Assembly: GCA_036376135.1 (NCBI GenBank)
Contig: DASVAW010000146.1
Location: 1-39,176 of the forward strand
Origin: Candidatus Polarisedimenticolaceae bacterium
Lineage (GTDB): Bacteria; Acidobacteriota; Polarisedimenticolia; Polarisedimenticolales; DASRJG01
Direction of reading: 5' to 3'
Length of the DNA stretch: 39,176 nucleotides
The position numbers and the translations under genes were made by a program. The notes beneath the pieces are model-generated. The model saw only the letters and a program-made list of their open reading frames with translations, had not been told where the DNA came from and ran no database searches. Positions 8,003 to 17,874 of this stretch are shown here, piece after piece (the first letter of the stretch is position 1; each line of letters begins with the position of its first letter).

Positions 8003-10243
8003 CTAACGGGGCGCGAGGACGATCGCCCCGAGCGGAGGCAGGCGCAGCACGAACGACTGGTCGAGGCCGTGCTGGGGAACCGCCTCGGTCTGCACGAAAC
8101 CCGACGACTCGAATCCGCTGCCGCCGAATTCGGGGGCGTCGCTCGAGAAGACGCACTCCCAGCGTCCGGCACGCGGGGCGCCGATCCGGTAGGCCTCGCG
8201 GGGCGTCGGCGTCAGGTTGAGCGCGACGAGCAGCTCCTGCTCGCCGTCGATGCGCCGGAACGAGACGATCGACGCGTCGCGGTCGGAGCAGTCGACCCAG
8301 CGGAACCCCTCCGGCTCGTGGTCGCGGCGCCACAGGCAGGCGTGCTCGTGGTAGAGGCGGCCGAGCGCCGCGAAGTACCGGAAGTACCCCGCGCGGGGCT
8401 CCGCGTCGAGCAGGTGCCAATCGAGGCTCTGGTCGTGGTTCCACTCGGTCCACGGGGCGATCTCGCTCCCCATGAAGAGGAGCTTCTTGCCGGGACGCAG
8501 GTACATGTACGCGAGCAGCAGGCGCAGGTTGGCGAAGCGCTGCCACTCGTCCCCGGGCATCTTCCGGAGCAGCGAGCCCTTCAGGTGCACCACCTCGTCG
8601 TGCGAGAGCGGCATGGTGAAGCGCTCGCTGTACTCGTAGAGCATCGCGAAGGTCAGCTGGTCCTGGTGCCAGCGCCGGTGGATCGGATCCCTCTTGAAGT
8701 ACTCGAGGGTGTCGTGCATCCAGCCCATGTTCCACTTGAACAGGAACCCGAGGCCGCCTTCCTGCGGGGTCTTCGTGACCCCGGGCCACGCGGTCGACTC
8801 CTCGGCGACGGTGAACGCCCCCGGCGACTCCTCGGCCACCACCCGGTTGAGCTCCCGGAAGAACTCGATCGCGTCGAGATTCTCCCGGCCGCCGAAGCGG
8901 TTGGGGACCCACTCCCCGGCCTTGCGCGAGTAGTCGAGGTAGAGCATGGACGCGACGGCGTCGACGCGAAGCCCGTCGACGTGGAACTCCTTCAGCCAGT
9001 ACAGGGCGTTGGCGACGAGGAAGTTCCGGACCTCGGGCCGGCCGTAGTTGAAGATGAGCGTTCCCCAGTCGGGGTGTTCGCCCTGGCGGGGGTCGTCGTG
9101 TTCGTACACCGCGGTGCCGTCGAAGCGGCGCAGCGCGAAGTCGTCCTTGGGGAAATGCGCCGGGACCCAGTCCACGATCACGCCGATCCCCTCGCGGTGC
9201 AGCGTGTCCACCAGGAACCGGAAGTCGTCGGGGGTTCCGAAGCGCGAGGTCGGGGCGTAGTACCCCGAAACCTGGTAGCCCCACGAGCCCGTGAACGGGT
9301 GCTCGGCGACGGGGAGGAACTCGACGTGCGTGAAGCCGAGGTGCTTCGCGTGCGCCGCGAGGCGAGGCGCGACCTCCCGGTAGGTGAGCGGCCGGTTTCC
9401 CTCCTCGGGGACGCGCGCCCACGACCCGAGGTGGACCTCGTAGACCGCCATCGCCTCGCGGGGCCAGTCGCGAGCCGGCCGGCCCTGCATCCATGCGTCG
9501 TCCCCCCAGACGTAGGTCGACTGGATGACGCGCGAGGCCGTCTGCGGCGGCTGCTCCATCGCCTGCGCGAACGGGTCGGTCTTCAGGCGGAGCGCCCCCT
9601 CGCGCGTGAGGATCTCGAACTTGTAGAGGGCCCCCGCGTGCACGCCGGGGACGAAGAGCTCGAAGACTCCGGAGGCCCCCATGCGGCGCATCGGGTAGAG
9701 CCGGCCGTCCCAGCGGCAGAAGTCCCCGACGACGCTCACGCGTTCGGCGTTCGGGGCCCAGACGGCGAACGCCGCCCCCTCCACCCCGTCGATCGCGAGC
9801 GGCCGCGCCCCGAGGACCTCCCACAGCCGCCGGTGGGTCCCTTCGTTGAAGAGGTGGAGATCGATGTCCCCCAGCGTCGGCAGGAAGCGGTAGGGATCGT
9901 CGCGCTCCCAGGTCGCGCCGTTCGGGAAGGTGAATCGGACGCGGTACGCGAGCGGCGGCTTCGCCCCGGCCACGAACGCCTGGAAGACGCCGAGCGCATC
10001 GGTGGGGTGCATCGGGGCGGGATCGTGGCCGGCGACGAGCAGCTCGCAGGACGCAGCCTCCGGGTGGAACGTCCGGACGACCACCCCGGTACGCCGCCCC
10101 TCGCGGGCGGCGTGGGCGCCGAGGAACCGGTGAGGCTCCGCGTGGCGACCCGAGGCGATCGCGGCCGCCTCCTGCGGGTCCGCGGCGGACGCCGGCAGCT
10201 TCGGAGGGTTGCGCCGCGGTTCCCGAGTCGTCGGTGTGGCCAA
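8003..10243 (-). CDS. glgB: 1,4-alpha-glucan branching enzyme
   Basis: GlgB of about 746 residues, forming alpha-1,6 branches in glycogen. An N-terminal carbohydrate-binding region (residues about 35-130, HRFLGAHAAR) precedes the CBM48 domain (AVWAPNAERVSVVGDFCRWDG). The GH13 barrel follows, with VYEVHLGSW, DWVPAHFPKD, nucleophile Asp in DGLRVDAVASMLY, acid/base Glu in VAEESTAWPG and the third acid in SHDEVVH. The usual start is absent: the frame reads upstream without ATG. TTG at 10243 sits seven bases after AGGGGGAA, with the protein beginning M-A-T-P-T-T, and is the best start. The open frame continues far upstream but that part is GC-rich shadow of the regulator gene. No other glycogen gene is nearby. 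Confidence 0.93.
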   Translation of the reverse strand: MATPTTREPRRNPPKLPASAADPQEAAAIASGRHAEPHRFLGAHAAREGRRTGVVVRTFHPEAASCELLVAGHDPAPMHPTDALGVFQAFVAGAKPPLAYRVRFTFPNGATWERDDPYRFLPTLGDIDLHLFNEGTHRRLWEVLGARPLAIDGVEGAAFAVWAPNAERVSVVGDFCRWDGRLYPMRRMGASGVFELFVPGVHAGALYKFEILTREGALRLKTDPFAQAMEQPPQTASRVIQSTYVWGDDAWMQGRPARDWPREAMAVYEVHLGSWARVPEEGNRPLTYREVAPRLAAHAKHLGFTHVEFLPVAEHPFTGSWGYQVSGYYAPTSRFGTPDDFRFLVDTLHREGIGVIVDWVPAHFPKDDFALRRFDGTAVYEHDDPRQGEHPDWGTLIFNYGRPEVRNFLVANALYWLKEFHVDGLRVDAVASMLYLDYSRKAGEWVPNRFGGRENLDAIEFFRELNRVVAEESPGAFTVAEESTAWPGVTKTPQEGGLGFLFKWNMGWMHDTLEYFKRDPIHRRWHQDQLTFAMLYEYSERFTMPLSHDEVVHLKGSLLRKMPGDEWQRFANLRLLLAYMYLRPGKKLLFMGSEIAPWTEWNHDQSLDWHLLDAEPRAGYFRYFAALGRLYHEHACLWRRDHEPEGFRWVDCSDRDASIVSFRRIDGEQELLVALNLTPTPREAYRIGAPRAGRWECVFSSDAPEFGGSGFESSGFVQTEAVPQHGLDQSFVLRLPPLGAIVLAPR

Positions 10244-10296
10244 GTCGTTCCCCCTTCGGCGTCGGGGGACATCGTGACCGTCCGGTCGGACCCCCG

Positions 10297-11280
10297 TCAA
10301 GCCCCGCGTCGGCTCCGCAGCGGCGAGGCCTCCGGCGCATCGAGGCTTCGGGCAAGCTCGGCGCGCAGGCGCTCGAGCGCCTCGGGCGGAACGGTCCACC
10401 GCGCGGAGAGGCGAGGGACCGAGGCGGGAATCCGACCGTCGGTCTCCTCGGAAACCAGAGGCGAGACGCACACTGCAGCGCCGCGCCCCGCCTCGGCGAG
10501 CCTCGCCCTCACGCTCGCGGGGGTCGCGACGAACAGCCGCGCGAGAGACTCCGGCACCCCGCCGATCTGCGCGAGCAGCCGACGGAACGGACGCTCGAAC
10601 GAAAGATCCCGCACGACGAGCACGAGCGGCGCGCGGCCCAGCCGGCGCAGCACGCGTCTGGGGAATTCGCCGTCGAGCGCGACGCGGAACACCGGGACTT
10701 CCGTCGGCGACACCGCCGCGGCGACTTCGGCGTAGTGACAGTCCGTGGTGACGACCGCCGCGGCGCCGACGGTCGTCGCGGGCCGGCTCAGGATCGACGC
10801 CAGCGGCACGCCGCGGGGAGCGACACCCAGCTCGCTTCGAAGGTCGGCGGCGATCAGCCCGATCTGCTCGAGGTTGCACTCCACGACCGCGACGGGGAGA
10901 CCGCGCAGCCCGTCGCCCAGGCATCGATCCACGAACGCCGCGAACGCCCGCGGGGTCATCCCGTGGGTCGCCGCGTCGCGCCGACAACGCTCGACGACGC
11001 GCAAAAGGTCGCCGGCCCCCGCCCCGCGCGCCTCGGGGACCGAACGCGCCGCGACGAAGGTCCCCGACCCCGGCCTGGAGAGGAGGAGCCCCTCGCGAGC
11101 GAGCTCGCGATAGGCACGGTGGATCGTCTTCCGGTTGAGCCCGGTCAGGTCGGCGAGACGGCGCACCGAGGTGACGCGATCGCCGGGAGCGAGCTTTCCC
11201 AGGTGGAGGGAGGTCAGCAGATGATCCCGCACACGATCGGCGCCGAGGCCGACGCGGCGGGCACGGGGGGTCGGGGCCAT
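10297..11280 (-). CDS. GntR-type transcriptional regulator
   Basis: A 327-residue DNA-binding protein. Residues about 15-80 are a GntR winged helix-turn-helix (RVRDHLLTSLHLGKLAPGDRV, then SVRRLADLTGLNRKTIHRAYRE, then LLSRPGSGTFVA, split by me for reading). The remaining roughly 230 residues have alternating alpha/beta character (VAVVECN, AAVVTTDCHYAEV, APLVLVVRDLSF). They could be a ligand-binding or receiver-like sensory domain, but I do not recognise a named family, and it lacks the aminotransferase domain of MocR proteins. The ATG at 11280 has GGAGGA eight bases upstream and is preferred over the ATG at 11343. Its gene precedes glgB by 53 bases on the same strand, so it may share an operon with glycogen metabolism. 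Confidence 0.82.
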   Translation of the reverse strand: MAPTPRARRVGLGADRVRDHLLTSLHLGKLAPGDRVTSVRRLADLTGLNRKTIHRAYRELAREGLLLSRPGSGTFVAARSVPEARGAGAGDLLRVVERCRRDAATHGMTPRAFAAFVDRCLGDGLRGLPVAVVECNLEQIGLIAADLRSELGVAPRGVPLASILSRPATTVGAAAVVTTDCHYAEVAAAVSPTEVPVFRVALDGEFPRRVLRRLGRAPLVLVVRDLSFERPFRRLLAQIGGVPESLARLFVATPASVRARLAEAGRGAAVCVSPLVSEETDGRIPASVPRLSARWTVPPEALERLRAELARSLDAPEASPLRSRRGA

Positions 11281-11352
11281 GGCAAGTTCCTCCGCGCGCT
11301 GCCGGAAACCATACGCCGCGGGGGGTCCCGGCGGTAGCGGCATTCCGCAGAC

Positions 11353-12447
11353 TCAGAAGTAGAGGTGCACCTCCGCGACCACCTCGTCGCCCCGGCCGCC
11401 CGCCGAAGGCGCGGTGCCGGCTCGATCGCGGAAATAGGCTCGGATCTGCAATGCGGGCCATGGCGTCCAGTCGACGCCCACGCCGAGCTGCGTCTGCCCG
11501 TCGCCCGTCGTCGCGTCGTCCGGATCGACCGCGCCCCACCACCCCCGGAGCGTGAAGCCCGGCCGGGGCGTCGCGTCGATCTCCACGTGCGCGGTGGCGC
11601 CGCGCGTCGCGGTCCCGGCGTCGTCCACGTCCCGGAGGATGTCGGCCGCCGCGATCGCCACGATCGGCCCGGCCCTCGCTCCGGCGAACACCCCGGCGAG
11701 CTCGCGTTTCTCGGGGCCCGGCAGGTCGTTCGTCGAGGCGCTCAGACCGGCGCGCCATCCCGCGCGCACGAGCGCCAGCGTTCCGACGAACTGCTTGCCG
11801 TTATCGGCCTCCGCGCCGCCGTCGCGCCCGTTCGTGGCGCTCGCCGCCCAGGACCATCCGCCTGCCAGCCCCCCGAGCTCGACGCCGGTGTCCGACGCCT
11901 CGAACGTGAACCCCGAGCCGCGTCGCGTGGCCGCTTCGTCGTCGAGCAGCCGCAGTCCGTAAGGGAGGAAGAACCTCCCGGCCTTCGCGTACAGTCCGCC
12001 GCGGGTACCCTGAAGCAACACGAACGCTTCGCGGCTGAGGGCCCCGCCGGGAGCGATCCTCTCGTCGGCATAAAGCGTCAGCCGATCCTCCAGGACCTCG
12101 ACGGCGAGATAGACGTTGACCCCCCGGAGGCGGTACTCCCCGACATAGGCCGCATCGTCCTGGAAGTTCCCGACGTACGCCGCGCGGGCGTCGCCGCCGA
12201 TCCGCACCCGGGGATGGATCGAGCCGTCGAAGGCGCCCGCACGCTCCGAACGCGCCGGAGCGGGGAGCTGGGTCGCTCCGTACGACGCCCCGTACGCGGT
12301 CCGTCCCCCGCCCCCGGTCCGGTTGACGTGACACGACGCGCAGGACAATCCGGCGCGAATCGCCAGATGGGGTTCCGCGCGCACTCCCGCCGCGAAGAAA
12401 CCGGCGAGGGTGAGGGCCGCCGAACCCCGCACGACGAGGTCAGTCAT
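11353..12447 (-). CDS. Outer-membrane beta-barrel with an N-terminal single haem c motif
   Basis: A 364-residue exported protein. After a signal sequence (residues 1-24, ending VRA-E) comes LAIRAGLSCASCHVNRTGGG, with C36, C39 and H40 forming one CxxCH. The remaining roughly 300 residues alternate short polar and aromatic strands (GGLYAKAGRFFLPYGLRL, TGVELGGLAGGWSWAASATNG). They end in AEVHLYF, a C-terminal aromatic residue as in outer-membrane barrels. The architecture recalls fused cytochrome-porins such as Cyc2, though the haem region here (CHVNRTGGGGRTAYG) differs from Cyc2. It is the last gene of a leftward cluster with other redox carriers, overlapping the upstream lipoprotein gene by eight bases. 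Predicted to take electrons across the outer membrane; that is inference. Confidence 0.72.
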   Translation of the reverse strand: MTDLVVRGSAALTLAGFFAAGVRAEPHLAIRAGLSCASCHVNRTGGGGRTAYGASYGATQLPAPARSERAGAFDGSIHPRVRIGGDARAAYVGNFQDDAAYVGEYRLRGVNVYLAVEVLEDRLTLYADERIAPGGALSREAFVLLQGTRGGLYAKAGRFFLPYGLRLLDDEAATRRGSGFTFEASDTGVELGGLAGGWSWAASATNGRDGGAEADNGKQFVGTLALVRAGWRAGLSASTNDLPGPEKRELAGVFAGARAGPIVAIAAADILRDVDDAGTATRGATAHVEIDATPRPGFTLRGWWGAVDPDDATTGDGQTQLGVGVDWTPWPALQIRAYFRDRAGTAPSAGGRGDEVVAEVHLYF

Positions 12448-12865
12448 TCGGCGCGCCCGCGAGGATCCACGCCCGGACCGTCGCGATCTCGGCGTCCGAC
12501 AGGTACGGCCCGCCGAACGGCATGCGCTCCCCCACGATGACCGCGTCCCCCTCGAGCTTCAGAAGCAGGTAGGAGCCCGCCGGATCGAACGGCCGGACGC
12601 GATCGAACGCGGCGAGCTCGGTCGAAGGCACGGAGACGATCGACGCGTGCGAAACGCCGGGAGAAAGGTCCATCCCCTGGGCCGGAGCGGGCGCGGCGTG
12701 GCACCCGGCGAGCGCGCAACGGGGGGACAGGATCGCGGCCTGGATCTCCCGGAATCGCGGCGCCGGCGGCGTCGACGGCCCGAGCATCTCGAACGTGCCG
12801 TCGCCGCCGCACCCCGACGCCGCGATCGCCAGGGAGGCGACGAGGAGCCGCCGTTCCCGCTTCAT
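12440..12865 (-). CDS. Lipoprotein with a CX4CH cytochrome c-like motif
   Basis: A 141-residue protein with a lipoprotein signal (ASLAIAASGC, lipidated C19). It then follows a cytochrome-like plan: IQAAILSPRC50-ALAG-C55-H56, later GMDLSPGVSHASIV, SYLLLKLEGD, a candidate distal Met in ERMPFGGP, and DAEIATVRAWILAGAP at the C terminus. Four residues separate the two cysteines instead of two, so haem attachment is not certain; such CX4CH sites occur in related secreted proteins. Both ends overlap neighbours: ATGA with the dihaem cytochrome upstream and eight bases with the beta-barrel downstream. It is therefore surely co-translated with them. Confidence 0.78.
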   Translation of the reverse strand: MKRERRLLVASLAIAASGCGGDGTFEMLGPSTPPAPRFREIQAAILSPRCALAGCHAAPAPAQGMDLSPGVSHASIVSVPSTELAAFDRVRPFDPAGSYLLLKLEGDAVIVGERMPFGGPYLSDAEIATVRAWILAGAPND

Positions 12866-13647
12866 TCGGTCCGGCCCGTTCGGGGATTCGCGCGCACCCA
12901 TCGCGCGAAGGCGTACAAGGCGTCGACTTCGTGGTCGTCGAGCCGCCCACGGTAGGCCGGCATCTTCAACGCCTGCCGCTCCAGGAATCGCCTTGCGACG
13001 GGATGGCCGGCGATGCGTGGCGGCGCGCCGTCGAGCACCCACGCGCGGAACTCCTCCTCGTCCTTCACGAGCTCGGTCCAGTCGTCGCCGTCCCAGGCGG
13101 GGACGTAGCCGGTAAGCGAGCCGGGGTTCCGGACGAGGCCGCGTCCCTCGGGACCGTGGCATCCCAGGCAACCGTTGCGGATCGCCACGTCGCGCCCCTC
13201 CGCCGCGAGCGGCTCGGCGGGGACTCCGAACTGGGAGACCGCGAGCACGTAGGCGACGAGGTCGTCGACCTCCCGATCCGACAGACGGCGTCCGTACGCG
13301 GGCATCCGGAGGAGCGCGCCGGGGTCGGGCTCGCGTCCTTCGGGTCGCCCGGAGACGATCCACGCGCGAACGTCGGACTCGTCCCGGTTCCACATCATCC
13401 AGGTTCCCCCGGGCCACCCGGGGACCTCTCCGGCGCGGGAGCCCGGGTTCGCGATCGGTCGCCCGCCTCCCGGCCCGTGACATCCGAAGCAGCCCATCGC
13501 GTTCGCGAGCGCCTCGCCCCTCACGACCGGAGACGCCTCCGCCGCGGCGACCCGGCGCGCCCGGAAAGCGACGAAGGCCAGCGCCGCGCCTTCCCCGGCC
13601 GCGACGACCGCACAGACCACGAGGAGGAAGCGAGGCCCCGGACGCAT
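12862..13647 (-). CDS. Dihaem cytochrome c, membrane-anchored
   Basis: A 261-residue protein with an N-terminal hydrophobic helix (FLLVVCAVVAAGEGAALAFVAF, about 8-29). Two repeated cytochrome c domains follow. Domain 1 has C53-F-G-C56-H57 with candidate distal M115 (LLRMPAYG); domain 2 has C160-L-G-C163-H164 with a Met in ALKMPAYRG. Each domain ends in a helix (REVDDLVAYVLAV, HEVDALYAFARWV). The two domains share GCxGCHGPxG, NPGS and RMPAY/KMPAY, which indicates internal duplication. The ATG at 13647 is the natural start. Its TGA overlaps the lipoprotein ATG. It probably relays electrons in the periplasm between inner-membrane donors and the outer-membrane proteins encoded next to it. Confidence 0.87.
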   Translation of the reverse strand: MRPGPRFLLVVCAVVAAGEGAALAFVAFRARRVAAAEASPVVRGEALANAMGCFGCHGPGGGRPIANPGSRAGEVPGWPGGTWMMWNRDESDVRAWIVSGRPEGREPDPGALLRMPAYGRRLSDREVDDLVAYVLAVSQFGVPAEPLAAEGRDVAIRNGCLGCHGPEGRGLVRNPGSLTGYVPAWDGDDWTELVKDEEEFRAWVLDGAPPRIAGHPVARRFLERQALKMPAYRGRLDDHEVDALYAFARWVRANPRTGRTE

Positions 13648-13661
13648 GGGCGAGCGACCGC

Positions 13662-14072
13662 TCAACGCGCGACCGGCGTCACCGAGGCGACGAGGAGCAG
13701 CCGCGCGCCGCCCCGCTCCGCCCACGTCCCCTCGACGCGCACCCGTCGGCCGGCATGCGGCCGCAGGCGTGCGTTCGGCGTCTCCATGTCGGCGATCGAC
13801 GCCACCCACACCACCCGCCCGGTCCCGTCCTCGAGAATCGCGAGCGGGATCCCGGCGTCCGCGCACCGTTGCGCGCATTCGCGGTGGCTCTCCCCCTTCG
13901 ACCCGGACTTCACGTAGCAGGCGGAGTCGACGACCTCCCCGGTCACGACCGCCTTGCGCGCGTCGGCGTCGGGGTCCGCGGAGAAAAGGACGGTCGCGGC
14001 AGCGAACGCCGCCGCGACCGCGAATGCGCCGCGCCCGGCCGCCGGAGGGGTCTTACGGTCGACTCGGACCAC
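13662..14072 (-). CDS. Secreted small beta-rich protein of unknown function
   Basis: A 136-residue protein. A hydrophobic stretch at about 16-30 (FAVAAAFAAATVLF) acts as signal or anchor. The rest reads VVTGEVVDSACYVKSGSKG, then HRECAQRCADAGIPLAILEDG, then VVWVASIAD and RRVRVEGTWAERGG. The pattern of short strands suggests an OB-fold-like or small beta-barrel domain with three cysteines (DSACY, RECAQRC). I recall similar sequences only as hypothetical periplasmic proteins near cytochrome genes. It lies 14 bases before the dihaem cytochrome gene and 16 bases after the cupredoxin gene, so it belongs to the same operon. A metal or redox role for its cysteines is possible but unproven. Confidence 0.7.
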   Translation of the reverse strand: MVRVDRKTPPAAGRGAFAVAAAFAAATVLFSADPDADARKAVVTGEVVDSACYVKSGSKGESHRECAQRCADAGIPLAILEDGTGRVVWVASIADMETPNARLRPHAGRRVRVEGTWAERGGARLLLVASVTPVAR

Positions 14073-14088
14073 GGCGCGTACCTCCTCC

Positions 14089-14814
14089 TTACTCGTTGGG
14101 CTGTCGGTTGCGTACGAGGTAGAAGCGAACGGTCGGATCGTTCAGGGCCCCGACGTCGCGCCAGCTGCGTCCCGTCGCACCGCCGTCCGGGTCGACCGTC
14201 TGAGTCGCGGCGGGAGGGAACGCGGGGTCCGACGCGCTCCGTGCGACCTTGAAAGTCTCGCTCCCCGCGATGCCGCCGCCGGTCCATTGCAGGACGGCGT
14301 CCGCGCCGGACTTGTTCACGTCGAGGGCGATCGCGGTCGTGACGCGCAGCGTGCCGCGCATCGTGCCCGTCGTCGGCGTCGCGTGGATCCGACAGTAGTA
14401 GCCGTGGCTGGACGCCGGCGGGAACTGCGAGGTTCCGTAGTGACAGACGATGTCGGGGGTGGGGGTGACGACGTTCCCCGTCTCCCACAGGCACGGCGCC
14501 GGCGCCGGGTTTCCACACAACGCGTCGTCGGGGCAGGTGTTCTGCGACGAGCTGTGCGTCACCCCCGTGGGGGCCCAGGCCACGCACTCGCCGGGCTCGA
14601 TCCGGGGCTCGGAGGGATCGAAGACGAAGTTGACCCCCGACGAGGTCATCAGCACGCGCGGGGTGCGCACCCGGGCGCGCGGGGTGCAACCGGCCGGACC
14701 GGGACTCGGGGCGCACGTCGCCGTGCGGCAGACGGTCTGCGCGCCGGCGGGATCGACGCCGAGCGCGGCGACGGCGAGCGAGGCGACGAGGAGAAGCGGT
14801 CGCGGACGACGCAT
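14089..14814 (-). CDS. Secreted cupredoxin-domain protein
   Basis: A 241-residue exported protein with signal peptide 1-26 (ending AGAQT). Residues about 50-160 form a plastocyanin-like cupredoxin domain with likely type 1 copper ligands H87 (APTGVTHSSS), C141 and H144 (GYYCRIHA) and M152 (TGTMRGTLRV). Several extra cysteines lie between (C94, C100, C108, C124). A C-terminal stretch of about 80 residues (from DVNKSGADAVLQWTGG) looks like a small beta-sandwich domain ending in FYLVRNRQPNE. The gene leads the redox cluster running to 11353. Its Shine-Dalgarno GGGAGG lies nine bases upstream but is buried in a stable hairpin. It would be a soluble copper electron carrier for the cluster. Confidence 0.8.
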   Translation of the reverse strand: MRRPRPLLLVASLAVAALGVDPAGAQTVCRTATCAPSPGPAGCTPRARVRTPRVLMTSSGVNFVFDPSEPRIEPGECVAWAPTGVTHSSSQNTCPDDALCGNPAPAPCLWETGNVVTPTPDIVCHYGTSQFPPASSHGYYCRIHATPTTGTMRGTLRVTTAIALDVNKSGADAVLQWTGGGIAGSETFKVARSASDPAFPPAATQTVDPDGGATGRSWRDVGALNDPTVRFYLVRNRQPNE

Positions 14815-14823
14815 GAAGCAGTG

Positions 14824-14861
14824 CCTCCCGTGCGGGTCGATTCAACGCCCGCCACGGGAGG
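14824..14861 (-). promoter_or_regulatory. Hairpin covering the Shine-Dalgarno of the cupredoxin gene
   Basis: On the minus-strand RNA the arms CCTCCCGTG (14861-14853) and CACGGGAGG (14832-14824) pair perfectly over 9 bp. Four more pairs (CGGG with CCCG) follow after a one-base bulge, closing an 11-nt loop. The 3' arm contains GGGAGG, which is the ribosome-binding site nine bases before the ATG at 14814. The structure could hold translation down until melted or bound. It could instead act as a weak terminator or mRNA stabiliser after the M16 protease gene, but no T-run follows. Confidence 0.55.
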
Positions 14862-14927
14862 TGCGCCATCGCGAGGGGGGTGGGCGGGGGACGGTTTCGG
14901 CGAGTCGCCCCCACCGTCCCCGCCCGA

Positions 14928-17744
<2,817 letters not shown>

Positions 17745-17769
17745 GCGGGCCTCCATGATCGAAGCCGCG

Positions 17770-17858
17770 ATTGTAGCAATCGGCCTAATTCGGACTTAAC
17801 GACTCCGATTATCCTTGACCAATGTCTCTTGGCCCGGTCCGGTGCGGCGGAATATAAG
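17770..17858. promoter_or_regulatory. Divergent promoter region between the M16 protease and the cytochrome operon
   Basis: Leftward: TACAAT on the minus strand (17775-17770) with TTAAGT (17799-17794) 18 bases upstream, giving a start about 20 bases before the preferred M16 ATG. Rightward: TTGGCC (17829-17834) and TATAAG (17853-17858), spacer 18, giving a short leader to the ATG at 17875. A further TTGACC lies at 17815-17820. The 118-base gap is clearly more A/T-rich than its surroundings. Confidence 0.5.
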
Positions 17859-17874
17859 AGCGTCGGGATACAAA

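Noticed and set aside
8003-11758. 1251-residue fusion of GlgB with an upstream Arg-rich domain
   Set aside because: The upstream part is the shadow of the GntR-type gene. TTG at 10243 has a strong Shine-Dalgarno and gives a normal GlgB length.
14824-14861. Rho-independent terminator of the M16 protease gene
   Set aside because: A stem is present but no run of T follows on the transcribed strand, and the 3' arm contains the next ribosome-binding site.
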